In this document: piece by piece, positions 19,792 through 29,159 of the stretch
How positions within the stretch are numbered: the first letter of the stretch is position 1
Layout of the letters: each line of letters begins with the position of its first letter
Assembly: GCA_902492935.1 (NCBI GenBank)
Contig: CABUNJ010000005.1
Coordinates: 41,681-105,680 of the forward strand
Direction of reading: 5' to 3'
DNA length: 64,000 bases
DNA from: an uncultured Collinsella sp.
GTDB lineage: Bacteria; Actinomycetota; Coriobacteriia; Coriobacteriales; Coriobacteriaceae
Made by a program: the position numbers and the translations under genes
The notes under the pieces: generated by a model
The model's input: the letters and a program-made list of their open reading frames with translations, nothing else
Databases searched by the model: none
Told to the model about the DNA's origin: nothing

Positions 19792-20733
19792 ATGGCAGAC
19801 GTCAAGAAAATCGCCACGCGCGTAAGCTACGGCGAGGCCCTCGTCGAGCTCGCCAGCGAGCACGATGACTTTGTGGTCCTCGACGCCGACCTGGCCGCCG
19901 CCACGCAGACCGGCAAGTTTAAGGCCGCCTGCCCCGACCGTTTCTTTGATGTGGGCATTGCCGAGAGCAACCTGATGGGCGTCGCCGCCGGTATCGCGAC
20001 CACTGGCCGCGTTGCCTTCGCGAGCACCTTTGCCATGTTCGCTGCCGGTCGCGCCTTTGAGCAGGTCCGTAACTCCATCGGCTATCCGCACCTTAACGTT
20101 AAGATCGGTGCCACGCACGCCGGTATCTCGGTGGGCGAGGATGGCGCCACGCACCAGTGCTGCGAGGATATCGCCCTGATGCGTGTCATCCCCGGCATGA
20201 CCGTGATCGTTCCCGCCGACGACATCGAGGCCCGTGCCGTGACGCGCGCCGCCTACGAGTGCGACGGCCCCGTGTACATGCGCTTCGCCCGTCTGGCCTC
20301 GCCGGTTATCAACGACCCCGAGACCTACAAGTTCGAGGTGGGCAAGGGCATCGTCATGCGCGAGGGCACCGACGTCACCATCATCGCCTGCGGCCTGATG
20401 GTCGGCGAGGCGCTCGAGGCCGCTGAGCAGCTTGCTGCCGAGGGCATCGATGCCGAGGTCATCAACATGCACACCATCAAGCCCATCGATGCCGATCTGA
20501 TCGTCAAGAGCGCCACCAAGACCGGCCACGTCGTGACCGTCGAGGAGCACTCTGTGATCGGTGGCCTGGGTAGCGCCGTTGCCGACGTCCTGTGCGAGCA
20601 GTGCCCGACGCCGCTCAAGAAGATCGGCGTCAACGACACCTTCGGTGAGTCCGGCCCGGGTGCCGAGCTCCTGCACAAGTACGGCCTGGACGCCGCCAAC
20701 ATCGTGGCGACCACCAAGGAGTTCTTGGCGTAG
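19792..20733 (+). CDS. tktB: Transketolase, C-terminal subunit
   Basis: A 313-aa partner of the preceding gene, containing the pyrimidine-binding (PYR) and transketolase C domains. Recognisable segments are VLDADLAAAT, FDVGIAESNLMGVAAGIA with the catalytic Glu, and GATHQCCEDIALMRVIPGM. The C-terminal domain has VVTVEEHSVIGGLGSAVADVL. The frame is open upstream inside the N-subunit gene, but ATG 19792 one base after the upstream stop is the natural start, with GGAGAGGAG about ten bases before it. A strong hairpin (20779-20813) lies downstream. Confidence 0.94.
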   Translation: MADVKKIATRVSYGEALVELASEHDDFVVLDADLAAATQTGKFKAACPDRFFDVGIAESNLMGVAAGIATTGRVAFASTFAMFAAGRAFEQVRNSIGYPHLNVKIGATHAGISVGEDGATHQCCEDIALMRVIPGMTVIVPADDIEARAVTRAAYECDGPVYMRFARLASPVINDPETYKFEVGKGIVMREGTDVTIIACGLMVGEALEAAEQLAAEGIDAEVINMHTIKPIDADLIVKSATKTGHVVTVEEHSVIGGLGSAVADVLCEQCPTPLKKIGVNDTFGESGPGAELLHKYGLDAANIVATTKEFLA

Positions 20734-20778
20734 AGCAACCATCGCTCATCTGGCTGCAAACCAAACACGCATAAACAA

Positions 20779-20813
20779 AAGCAGGGGCGTCCTCAAAGAG
20801 GGCGCCCCTGCTT
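20779..20813. terminator. Strong hairpin after transketolase genes
   Basis: AAGCAGGGGCG (20779-20789) pairs with CGCCCCTGCTT (20803-20813), and CCTC with GAGG inside, leaving an AAA loop. The stem is nearly perfect but the T-tract is short (CTTCAG). It probably terminates in both directions. Confidence 0.75.
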
Positions 20814-20954
20814 CAGTTGGCAACAAGCAAATCAAGCCCATATCAAGCAAGGGCTTCCTCCGGGAAACGGGCTCATCCCAACAAAGTGCAATTCAGCCCC
20901 CAAGCATAGCGCTGCTGCACCCAAGTAAAACGCAGCGACCCCTTAGTTACCGCA

Positions 20955-21077
20955 GGCCGGGCACAGGGTTACTCTCCAAATCTTTCCGCAGGACGGAGGA
21001 GCCCCCGCCGCGCGAAGCGCGCAGCGGGGGCTCCGACATGTCCGAGGACGATTTGGAGAGTAACCCTGTGTCCGGCC
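20955..21077. repeat. Nested inverted repeat, 123 nt
   Basis: Outer arms of 28 nt (20955-20982 and 21050-21077) carry CAGGGTTACTCTCCAAAT and its complement. Inside, GCCCCCGC (21001-21008) pairs with GCGGGGGC (21024-21031) around GCGCGAAGCGCGC. The whole element could fold as one long two-tier hairpin. It lies between the transketolase genes and ftsE. No open frame or known RNA family fits. Confidence 0.7.
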
Positions 21078-21181
21078 GACGGGATCCCTAAGCACGCCAT
21101 GCTTCTTATGTGCAGCAAAGCTAATGCTGCTAAAATACAAAGCGCTCATGTAGTTTAAACGCACGACGATAAGGAGCACCA

Positions 21182-22402
21182 GTGGGTAACCACTTCCGTA
21201 CCTCCGGTGCGGGCGATGATGCCCCCAAGACGCAGGCAGGCGTCCAGGGCAGTCGTTTCGCCACTCCGGATTCAGAGGGCCAGCCTGTTGCTCAGGCCCC
21301 CACTCAGCCGGCAGATCAGGCACAGCCGGCATCCGATCCCTTTGCCTACAATCCAACCAGCGATGTCGCGCTTTCCGGTACGGCGGGTTTTGAGCCCGTT
21401 CAGGCCGTGACCGCTCGCGTGGAGCAGTCTCAGGCTGGTGCCGCCACGCCGCAGCCTACCATGGCCGGCATTCCCGACCCCTTGGCCCCTGCGACGCCGG
21501 CTCCTCAGCCTGCGCAGTCAGGTCTCTTTGCTGCTATTCCCGATCCCACGCAGCCTGCTGCCCCGGTGGTCGAGAGCGATCAGGCCGCCGAGGTCGCAAG
21601 CCTCGATAACGCGCTCAACAACCCCGATTTCACGTCGGTGTTTGCGCCCATCGATCCGCAGGCCAGCCGCAAGAAGATGGCCAAGCAGGCCGGTGTCGAG
21701 CCCGTTATCCTTATGGAGCATGTCACCAAAATCTATCCGGCACAGCCCAACAAGCCTGCACTCGACGACATCAACATCGAGATCTATCCGGGCGAGTTCG
21801 TCTTCCTGGTCGGTCACTCCGGCTCGGGTAAGACCACGCTGCTGTCGACGCTCAACCGCGACGTCAAGCCGACGAGCGGCCGCATCCTGGTTGCCGGTCA
21901 GGACCTCATGAAGATCAAGAACCGCAAGGTTCCGTTCCTGCGCCGCCAGATTGGCGCCGTGTTCCAGGACTTTAAGCTTCTGCCGCAAAAGACCGCCTAC
22001 GAAAACGTGGCGTTTGCCCTGCAGTGCATCGGCAAGCCCAAGGGCGTCATTCACAGCCAGGTGCCCGAGGTGCTGCGTCTGGTCGGTCTGGCCGATCAGA
22101 TGGACTCGCTGCCCGACCAGCTTTCCGGTGGCGAGCAGCAGCGCGTTGCCGTCGCCCGCGCTATGGTCAACCGCCCGCCGCTGCTGATCTGCGACGAGCC
22201 CACGGGTAACCTCGACCCGGCGATCTCGCTGGGCATCATGAAGCTGCTCGAGCGTATTAACCGCACCGGCACCACCGTGATCGTCGCCACGCACGACCGC
22301 GAGATGGTCGATAGCATGCACCGTCGCGTGATCGCCCTCGAGGGCGGCCACGTCATCCGCGACCAGGAGAGGGGAGGTTACGGCAACTATGGCACCAACT
22401 AA
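21182..22402 (+). CDS. ftsE: Cell-division ATP-binding protein FtsE with long N-terminal extension
   Basis: A 406-aa protein. Residues 175-400 are canonical FtsE: Walker A GHSGSGKTTLL (211-221), Q-loop VFQDFKLL, signature LSGGEQQRV, Walker B LLICDEPTGNLDP. With FtsX it forms the complex that activates peptidoglycan hydrolases at the septum. The first 172 residues are a Pro/Ala/Gln-rich, low-complexity extension not found in typical FtsE of about 225 aa. The start is GTG 21182 with AAGGAG five bases upstream, so the extension appears genuinely translated. An internal start near the ATPase domain has no better ribosome site. It overlaps ftsX by 14 bases. Confidence 0.93.
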   Translation: MGNHFRTSGAGDDAPKTQAGVQGSRFATPDSEGQPVAQAPTQPADQAQPASDPFAYNPTSDVALSGTAGFEPVQAVTARVEQSQAGAATPQPTMAGIPDPLAPATPAPQPAQSGLFAAIPDPTQPAAPVVESDQAAEVASLDNALNNPDFTSVFAPIDPQASRKKMAKQAGVEPVILMEHVTKIYPAQPNKPALDDINIEIYPGEFVFLVGHSGSGKTTLLSTLNRDVKPTSGRILVAGQDLMKIKNRKVPFLRRQIGAVFQDFKLLPQKTAYENVAFALQCIGKPKGVIHSQVPEVLRLVGLADQMDSLPDQLSGGEQQRVAVARAMVNRPPLLICDEPTGNLDPAISLGIMKLLERINRTGTTVIVATHDREMVDSMHRRVIALEGGHVIRDQERGGYGNYGTN

Positions 22403-23309
22403 CGTGGGCTACTCCTTCAAAGAGGCAATCAGCCACTTCTTCCGTAACTGGACTACCTCGCTCGGCGCCGTCATCACGATCTTCCTTTCGCTGTTTATCA
22501 TCGGCCTGTTCATCATGGGCTCCGCGATGCTGAACTCCGTGATCGGCACCGTCGAGGATCAGGTTGTCATCAACGCGTTCATTAGCGATGACGCCGATCA
22601 GGCCGATGTTCAGGCTTTTGAGGCCGAGCTTAAGACGTGGAATAACGTCAAGTCCGTGACCTATAAGGACAAGGACGACGCGCTGGCCGAGTATACGAGC
22701 AAGATGTCGGGCAACGCCGACGCCACCATGAGCGCGCTCGATGGCCAGAATCCGCTGCCGGCTTCGTTTGCAATTGAGATGGACGATCCGTCCAAGGTCG
22801 AGAGCACGGCCAAAAAGCTCAAGAAGGATGCCGATTTCCAGAAGATCGCGGATGACGGCGACGTCAACGCGAGCGTGCTGTACGGCCAGGAGGAAGTGAG
22901 CCGCCTGTTCCAGGTGACCAACTATATCCGCATCGCCGCCGTGGTGCTCGTTGGCCTTCTGACCTTTATCGCATTCATCTTCATCAACAACACGATTCGC
23001 CTGTCCATCACGGCGCGTCGTCGTGAGATAGCGATTATGCGTCTGGTCGGCGCCAGCAACGGCTTCATTCGCGGCCCGTTTATCACCGAGGGCGTGCTGC
23101 AGGCCATTTTGGGCTCGCTGCTTTCCATCGGCGTTCTGGAGCTGCTGCGCAATCTGATGATTCCGCGTCTGCAGGAGAGCATCGGCTGGATGTCGTTTGC
23201 CCTGCCGATGCAGTACTACCTGGTGACCTATGCTGCGCTGATTCTGGTCGGCGTGATTATCGGTCTCTTTGGTTCTGCCATCGCCATGCGCCGCTACCTG
23301 CGCGTGTAG
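22389..23309 (+). CDS. ftsX: Cell-division permease-like protein FtsX
   Basis: A 306-aa membrane protein with one N-terminal helix (about residues 22-46). An extracellular domain of about 130 residues follows, then three helices near the C-terminus (TFIAFIFINNTIRLSITARRREI region onward). This is the FtsX four-helix plan. The exported loop contacts peptidoglycan hydrolases or their activators. The start overlaps the ftsE end by 14 bases and follows GGGGAGG, so translation is coupled. A terminator follows at 23334. Confidence 0.94.
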   Translation: MAPTNVGYSFKEAISHFFRNWTTSLGAVITIFLSLFIIGLFIMGSAMLNSVIGTVEDQVVINAFISDDADQADVQAFEAELKTWNNVKSVTYKDKDDALAEYTSKMSGNADATMSALDGQNPLPASFAIEMDDPSKVESTAKKLKKDADFQKIADDGDVNASVLYGQEEVSRLFQVTNYIRIAAVVLVGLLTFIAFIFINNTIRLSITARRREIAIMRLVGASNGFIRGPFITEGVLQAILGSLLSIGVLELLRNLMIPRLQESIGWMSFALPMQYYLVTYAALILVGVIIGLFGSAIAMRRYLRV

Positions 23310-23333
23310 GCATGCCTGGAATTTATCCCTTCC

Positions 23334-23367
23334 AACGGGTCGTCTCTTATGGGGCGGCCCGTTTTTT
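23334..23367 (+). terminator. Intrinsic terminator after ftsX
   Basis: AACGGGTCG (23334-23342) pairs with CGGCCCGTT (23355-23363) with one G-T pair, followed by a run of T. The T-run leads directly into the next palindromic repeat. Confidence 0.85.
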
Positions 23368-23456
23368 GATCCCTAGGGGACGGGGGAAACGGATCATCGT
23401 GGCGCTGGTCTATCTATGTGATTATGTGATCCGTTTTCCTCCGTCCCCTAGGGATC
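23367..23456. repeat. Long palindrome, GATCC/GGGGACGG family, copy 2
   Basis: The left arm, beginning TGATCCCTAGGGGACGG (from 23367), pairs with the right arm, ending CCGTCCCCTAGGGATCA (to 23456), across about 30 nt each. It is the same family as 30-116: both arms share GACGG, GAAAACGGATCA and GGGATCA. Confidence 0.85.
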
Positions 23457-23507
23457 ATTTGGGTAGACTCTTGGGATGTAAACGGCAATCGATAGTTAGG
23501 AGGCGCC

Positions 23508-25643
23508 ATGGGGCGCAATAACAAGCATAAGCGTGGAGCTCGCAATAAGCGCGGGCCGGTGCGCAGCGAACGCCGTCCGAGCCTGACCGGGCGCGTGCAG
23601 CTCCATGAGCACAGTGCCTATGTCATAACCGAGAATGGCGACTACAAGGTCATGGGCCGCGGTAAGCGCGAGATCGTGGATGGCGATACCGTTGCCGTGA
23701 GCATTAAGAACAGCCCGCACGGTGAGCGGCGCGCCGTGATCGAAGGCGTGGTTGAGCGCGCAGCCATAAGCGTGGTGGGTACGTACCAGACCGCCGGTCC
23801 GCTCGGTGTGATCGAGCCGCTCGATTCGCGCCTGAAGGCCGACTTCTTCATTCTGCCCGAGGATACCTCGGCGGATCGCCTGGGCGTCCACCCGGGTGAT
23901 GCCGTTGTCGCGCGCATTTTGACCTACCCGACGCGCCTGGAATCGGGCACCGTGACGATCGAACGCCGCATTGGCGGAGATGACGCGCCCGATTTGGGCG
24001 TTCAATATGTGATGGCGCGTTACGGCTATACCGATAGCTATCCCGAGGCCGCGCTAGACGAGGCCGAGGGGCTTTCGCTCGATGTGTCCGCGGCGCTTAA
24101 GGACCCGCTCCGCCGCGATCTGCGCGACCGCTTTGTCATCACGATCGACCCGGTCGACGCGCGCGACTTTGACGATGCCATTTCGCTGGAGCGCACGCCC
24201 GAGGGTGGCTACAAGCTGGGTGTGCATATCGCCGACGTTTCACACTATGTGGCTTGGGACGGGCATATCGATCTTGAGGCTCGTCACCGCACGACGTCGG
24301 TGTATCTTGCCGATCGTGTACTCCCCATGTTGCCCGAACGCCTGTCCTGTGACCTGTGCTCGCTTCGCCCTGACGAGGACCGTCTTGCGTTTACCGTCGA
24401 TATCGAGCTCGATGCGCGGGGTCGCGTGCGGCATTACGATCCGTACCCCAGCGTGATTCGCTCGCGTGTGCGTATGGACTATGACGGCGCCGAGGCGCTG
24501 CTGGTGCGTGCCGGCGCGGTTGAGTATTCGGTGCTGGAGGGTGCGGCCGAGGATGTTGCGGCTGCTGAGGTCTCGCGCGAGGACGCGCTTGAGCGCGGTC
24601 TTGCGTGCGAGGAGGCCGCCCGCGGCTACAACGTCGACCTTGGCGATTTCCTTGTCGCCGCCAACGAACTCGCCGAACTTCGCCGTCGTATTCGTCGCGC
24701 CCGCGGCTCAGTCGATTTTGACACGGCCGAGATTCGCGCTCTATTGGATGAGGACGGAGTGCCCGTGCAGATTGTGGCGCGTGAGCGTTCGTGTGCCACG
24801 TCGCTTATCGAGGAAGCCATGCTGCTCGCCAACGAGTGCGTTGCAGAGTGGCTGGCAGACCGTGATATCGAGGCCTGCTATCGCGTGCATGAGGATCCGA
24901 GCCCCGATAGCCTGCACGGTGCCGCCGTTGCGCTGGCGCAGCTAGGCATCATCGACGATCGCCGTGCTGCCGGTATTGCCCTGGGGAGCCCCGATGAGCT
25001 GCAGGCTGCAGTTGATGCTGCCGCCGGTACGGCCAACGCACCGCTCGTCAACACGCTGCTTCTGCGCAGCATGCAGCGCGCGCTGTACAAGCCGCGCAAC
25101 GAGGGCCACTTTGCGCTCGCCGCGCCGTGCTACTGTCACTTTACGAGTCCCATCCGTCGCTACCCCGATCTGGTGGTGCACCGCGTGCTCAAACTGCAGT
25201 TGGCCTATGAGCAGCTCGGCGGCAAGGACGCCTTGGTCCGTACGCCGCGGCTGATCGGCAAGGGGCGCGAGTCGCTGCCGCGCATTCTGCCGCAGATCTG
25301 CCGCGCATGCAGCGATGCCGAGCGCGCGGCAGATGCCGCCAGCCATGCGACGCAAAAGATTAAGATTGCCCAGTACTATGAGGATCGTCTGGGCGAGCGC
25401 TATGCCGGAACCGTCTCGTGGGTTAGCAGTATGGGCCTCTTTGTGCGCTTGGACCTAACGCAGGTCGAAGGCTTGGTTTCGATCAAGAGCCTGGGCAACG
25501 AGTGGTTCGAGTTCGACGAGGACGCGCTTACGCTGACGGGCGCCGACACGGGGACTCGCTATGAACTGGGTCAGCGCGTGATTGTCGAGGTCTCGCGCGT
25601 CAATACCACGCGTGGGCACTTGGACTTTAAGCTTATCCATTAG
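23508..25643 (+). CDS. rnr: Ribonuclease R (RNase II/RNB family)
   Basis: A 711-aa 3'-5' exoribonuclease that degrades structured RNA and, with tmRNA-SmpB, aberrant messages. A basic N-terminus (MGRNNKHKRGARNKRG) precedes cold-shock-like domains. The RNB catalytic core holds DPVDARDFDDAIS with the metal-binding aspartates, and GVHIADVSHYV. A C-terminal S1 domain covers about YAGTVSWVSSMGLFVRL. Length is slightly below E. coli RNase R (813 aa) but suits Gram-positive forms. ATG 23508 follows AGGAGG. smpB is 10 kb downstream, not in the same operon. Confidence 0.94.
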   Translation: MGRNNKHKRGARNKRGPVRSERRPSLTGRVQLHEHSAYVITENGDYKVMGRGKREIVDGDTVAVSIKNSPHGERRAVIEGVVERAAISVVGTYQTAGPLGVIEPLDSRLKADFFILPEDTSADRLGVHPGDAVVARILTYPTRLESGTVTIERRIGGDDAPDLGVQYVMARYGYTDSYPEAALDEAEGLSLDVSAALKDPLRRDLRDRFVITIDPVDARDFDDAISLERTPEGGYKLGVHIADVSHYVAWDGHIDLEARHRTTSVYLADRVLPMLPERLSCDLCSLRPDEDRLAFTVDIELDARGRVRHYDPYPSVIRSRVRMDYDGAEALLVRAGAVEYSVLEGAAEDVAAAEVSREDALERGLACEEAARGYNVDLGDFLVAANELAELRRRIRRARGSVDFDTAEIRALLDEDGVPVQIVARERSCATSLIEEAMLLANECVAEWLADRDIEACYRVHEDPSPDSLHGAAVALAQLGIIDDRRAAGIALGSPDELQAAVDAAAGTANAPLVNTLLLRSMQRALYKPRNEGHFALAAPCYCHFTSPIRRYPDLVVHRVLKLQLAYEQLGGKDALVRTPRLIGKGRESLPRILPQICRACSDAERAADAASHATQKIKIAQYYEDRLGERYAGTVSWVSSMGLFVRLDLTQVEGLVSIKSLGNEWFEFDEDALTLTGADTGTRYELGQRVIVEVSRVNTTRGHLDFKLIH

Positions 25644-25741
25644 CCAAATCCCGACTCATGGTGGGGGAGCGGAGGGCGGCCTTTCGGGACCGTCCTTCGC
25701 ATTTGAATCGTGACTACCTTGCCGTCTGCTCGGCCGCCCGC

Positions 25742-25799
25742 TTACCTGCCATTTGAGAGGTAAAACCTACCAAAATAAACCTGTCCCTTTTGGCAGGTT
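25742..25799. repeat. AACCTGCC-family palindromes
   Basis: TTACCT (25742-25747) pairs with AGGTAA (25758-25763). AACCTACCA (25764-25772) pairs with TGGCAGGTT (25791-25799) around AACCTGTCCC. The second unit matches 13609-13645 almost base for base in its core. Confidence 0.75.
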
Positions 25800-25819
25800 T
25801 ACAAGAAAGCGGGGATGAG

Positions 25820-26425
25820 ATGGCGACGGTGTACGGTTATGCGCGGGTGAGTTCGCGCGATCAGAACCTTAATCGGCAGCTGGATGCGCTGGGCGCCTAT
25901 GGCGTGGGCTCAGCGAATATTTATGCCGACCATGCGAGCGGCAAGGACTTCGATCGACCGCATTATCGCGAGCTGCTGCACGTCCTGGGAGACGGGGACG
26001 TGCTGGTGGTGCTTTCTATCGACCGACTTGGTCGTAATTACTCCGAGATTCTTGAGGAATGGCGACGCATTACCAAGGAGCTCGGGGTTGCCATTGTGGT
26101 GTTGGACATGCCATTGCTTGACACGCGCGCTAGGGCCAGCGGCGCGCCGGATGTGACCAACACCCTGATTGCCGATATTGTGCTGCAACTGCTGAGCTAT
26201 GTGGCGCAGGTGGAGCGCGAGAATATCCATCGGCGCCAGGCGGAGGGAATTGCAGCGGCGCGGGCTCGAGGGGTCCGTTTCGGTCGACCTCGCAAGCCGT
26301 GCCCTCCTCAGTTTGAGCTGGTGCGCGATGGCTATGAGGCGGGCGATATTACCCGCAGTCAGGCAGCAAAGTGCCTGGGCGTGTGCGTGGGGACGTTCGA
26401 TCGCTGGATGCGCGAGGCGGGGTAG
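25820..26425 (+). CDS. Serine recombinase (resolvase/invertase family)
   Basis: A 201-aa small serine recombinase. The N-terminal catalytic domain opens GYARVSSRDQN with the nucleophile S11. It continues with YADHASGKDFDRP, LSIDRLGRNY and ENIHRRQAEGI, the helix-E region. A C-terminal Hin-like HTH (ITRSQAAKCLGVCVGTFDRWM) binds the crossover site. It could be a resolvase or DNA invertase, but no paired recombination sites or invertible segment were recognised beside it. ATG 25820 begins the conserved sequence; an upstream in-frame ATG at 25790 lies in the palindrome. It appears to be an isolated gene between rnr and a VanZ-like gene. Confidence 0.88.
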   Translation: MATVYGYARVSSRDQNLNRQLDALGAYGVGSANIYADHASGKDFDRPHYRELLHVLGDGDVLVVLSIDRLGRNYSEILEEWRRITKELGVAIVVLDMPLLDTRARASGAPDVTNTLIADIVLQLLSYVAQVERENIHRRQAEGIAAARARGVRFGRPRKPCPPQFELVRDGYEAGDITRSQAAKCLGVCVGTFDRWMREAG

Positions 26426-26530
26426 GGGTTTGCGTCGCTTTGTCGCTTCCTGTTGCGATTCAAATTTTGATACGGTGACGATGTCATTTGGGGCTACACT
26501 CGCTGATATTCAAAAAAAGGAGGTTGGCCC

Positions 26531-27112
26531 TTGGCGCGCGTAAAACAAATAATCGGATGGACCGCGATTGTTCTGTTCGCTGCAACGCTGGCGGGTATCT
26601 GGGTGCTGACGGAGCAAAATGCGGTGGAGACGTCGTTGCTGAGCGAGTCCACCGCGCGTGTGGTGGAGGGTCAGGCCACGGGCGTTCAGGCTGCCGATGC
26701 CACGGGTGAAGCCCAGGCGGAGAACGGAATGACCGGGGGCACCGATTCGGCTGCCTCGAATGTCCGGTCTGGCCGACTTGCTTCCATTCGCATCTGGGTG
26801 GGCACAAACGTCCGTCGCGTTGCCCATACCGTAGAGTTTTTCTTCGTCGGATTGTTCGCCTCGGTGGTCGTGGTTTGCTTTTCCAAGCGTCCGTGGAGCG
26901 TATGCTCCCGTTGCGTGCCCGTATTGCTCTTTTGCGCCGCCTGCTCCGTTGGCGATCAGGTGCATAAGATCTTTGTTCCCGGCAGGCATTTCGACGTCAT
27001 CGATCTAGGATTCGATGCTGCGGGCTATGTCACCGCCATGCTGTTGGTATTGCTGGCAGCGGCGTTGGTGCGCCATGCGACTCGGCCGATCGGCGCCCAT
27101 GCGAGGCGCTAG
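26531..27112 (+). CDS. VanZ-like membrane protein
   Basis: About 193 aa. It begins with a membrane helix (residues 7-25), then a 60-residue polar, Ala/Gly/Thr-rich exported stretch. The VanZ-like part follows: RRVAHTVEFFFVGLF, a second and third helix, and GDQVHKIFVPGRHFDVIDLGFDAAG. The conserved Glu, Gln, Arg and Asp are those of the VanZ fold. VanZ confers low-level teicoplanin resistance in enterococci, but most chromosomal homologues have unknown roles. The start is TTG 26531 with AAGGAGG seven bases upstream. Confidence 0.82.
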   Translation: MARVKQIIGWTAIVLFAATLAGIWVLTEQNAVETSLLSESTARVVEGQATGVQAADATGEAQAENGMTGGTDSAASNVRSGRLASIRIWVGTNVRRVAHTVEFFFVGLFASVVVVCFSKRPWSVCSRCVPVLLFCAACSVGDQVHKIFVPGRHFDVIDLGFDAAGYVTAMLLVLLAAALVRHATRPIGAHARR

Positions 27113-27193
27113 CCGGTAACAAACCCGTTTCTGATAATGCGACCTCGTTGAATTATTTTGTGTCGCGCGTATTTCCGAGCGGTCGGATTTGAG

Positions 27194-27220
27194 GGGCGAG
27201 CGGTAGAACGCTCGCCCTTT
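27194..27220 (+). terminator. Terminator after the VanZ-like gene
   Basis: GGGCGAGCG (27194-27202) pairs exactly with CGCTCGCCC (27209-27217), followed by TTTGTG. Confidence 0.8.
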
Positions 27221-27242
27221 GTGCGTCACGATGCGGCACAAT

Positions 27243-27271
27243 GTACCGCAAAAGCTGTTTGTATCCGGTAC
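27243..27271. promoter_or_regulatory. Candidate operator upstream of murR
   Basis: GTACCG (27243-27248) and CGGTAC (27266-27271) form an inverted repeat 46 nt before the murR start. It overlaps a second one, TGCGG/CCGCA (27232-27250). RpiR-family repressors bind such dyads, but no known consensus is matched. Confidence 0.35.
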
Positions 27272-27316
27272 GAATCGTTCGTTGGTCTTTAATTCTTCTC
27301 AACGGAGGTGTTTGAG

Positions 27317-28168
27317 ATGGCAAACGGATTGCTTTTGCGGCTTCGCGAGCGTGAGCTCAGCGCGAGCCCGGCGGAACGCAATGTCATCGCATATGTAAGC
27401 GCTCATCCGCACGAGGTGGTCGGGCTGTCCGTCCGCGGTCTTGCCGATGTCACGTTCTCCTCGCCCTCGAGCATTTTGCGCTTTTGCAAGCGTTTGGGTT
27501 TTGCGGGCTACAAGGAGTTCCAGCGCGAACTGATTGCCGAGCTGGCGCTCTTAGGTGACAAGAAAGACGTAGCCCTCGAGGACATCTCCATGGATGACAG
27601 CGTCGAACGTATCGTGGGGAAGGTGATGAAAAGCAACGTGCGCACGATCGAGGCGACGGCGCGAACGCTCGATTACACCGTCTTGGAGCGATGCGCGGCC
27701 CGTCTTAAGCGGGCACGCGCGGTCAATCTGTTCGGTATTGGTGCCTCTCGTTTGGTCGCGCACGATCTGGCGCAAAAGCTCATGCGTGTCGACAAAGAGT
27801 GCCATCTGTACGACGACTGGCATGATCAGCTCTTGTGTGCCAAGAACATGCATGAGGGCGATATGGCAATCGCCTTTAGCTACTCGGGCTTGACGCAAGA
27901 GGTGCTGGACTGCACCGCCGAGGCTCAACGTCACAACTGTCCCGTTGTGGCCGTTACCAAAGTAGATGGATCATCCAAGCTTGCCACCATGGCCGATGCC
28001 GTGCTCGGCGTCGCTGCGAGTGAACCCCTGGTCCGCAGCGGTGCCATGGCTTCGCGTATGGCCCAGCTTATGGTTGTCGATGCCCTGTACGCTGCTTACG
28101 TTGCCAGTGACTACGAACGGGCGACGCATGTCATTAAGCAAAACTACATCGAGAAACAGGAAAGATGA
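27317..28168 (+). CDS. murR: RpiR/MurR-family transcriptional regulator
   Basis: A 283-aa regulator with an N-terminal RpiR helix-turn-helix (SVRGLADVTFSSPSSILRFCKRLGFAGYKEF, about residues 37-67) and a C-terminal SIS sugar-phosphate-binding domain (NLFGIGASRLVAHDLAQKL). Its place at the head of murQ-murP-mupG suggests that it senses MurNAc 6-phosphate and controls the operon. ATG 27317 is eight bases after GGAGG; the upstream GTG in frame is inside the ribosome site. The gene ends 10 bases before murQ. Confidence 0.88.
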   Translation: MANGLLLRLRERELSASPAERNVIAYVSAHPHEVVGLSVRGLADVTFSSPSSILRFCKRLGFAGYKEFQRELIAELALLGDKKDVALEDISMDDSVERIVGKVMKSNVRTIEATARTLDYTVLERCAARLKRARAVNLFGIGASRLVAHDLAQKLMRVDKECHLYDDWHDQLLCAKNMHEGDMAIAFSYSGLTQEVLDCTAEAQRHNCPVVAVTKVDGSSKLATMADAVLGVAASEPLVRSGAMASRMAQLMVVDALYAAYVASDYERATHVIKQNYIEKQER

Positions 28169-28178
28169 GGTGAATGAA

Positions 28179-29102
<924 letters not shown>

Positions 29103-29159
29103 GTGCGCGGCGTGAGCTGATATGACATCCAGACGAGATACCCAATACAAGGAGGAGTT

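Noticed and set aside
23312..23521. A 69-codon frame after ftsX
   Set aside because: It covers a terminator and a palindromic repeat and has no ribosome site.
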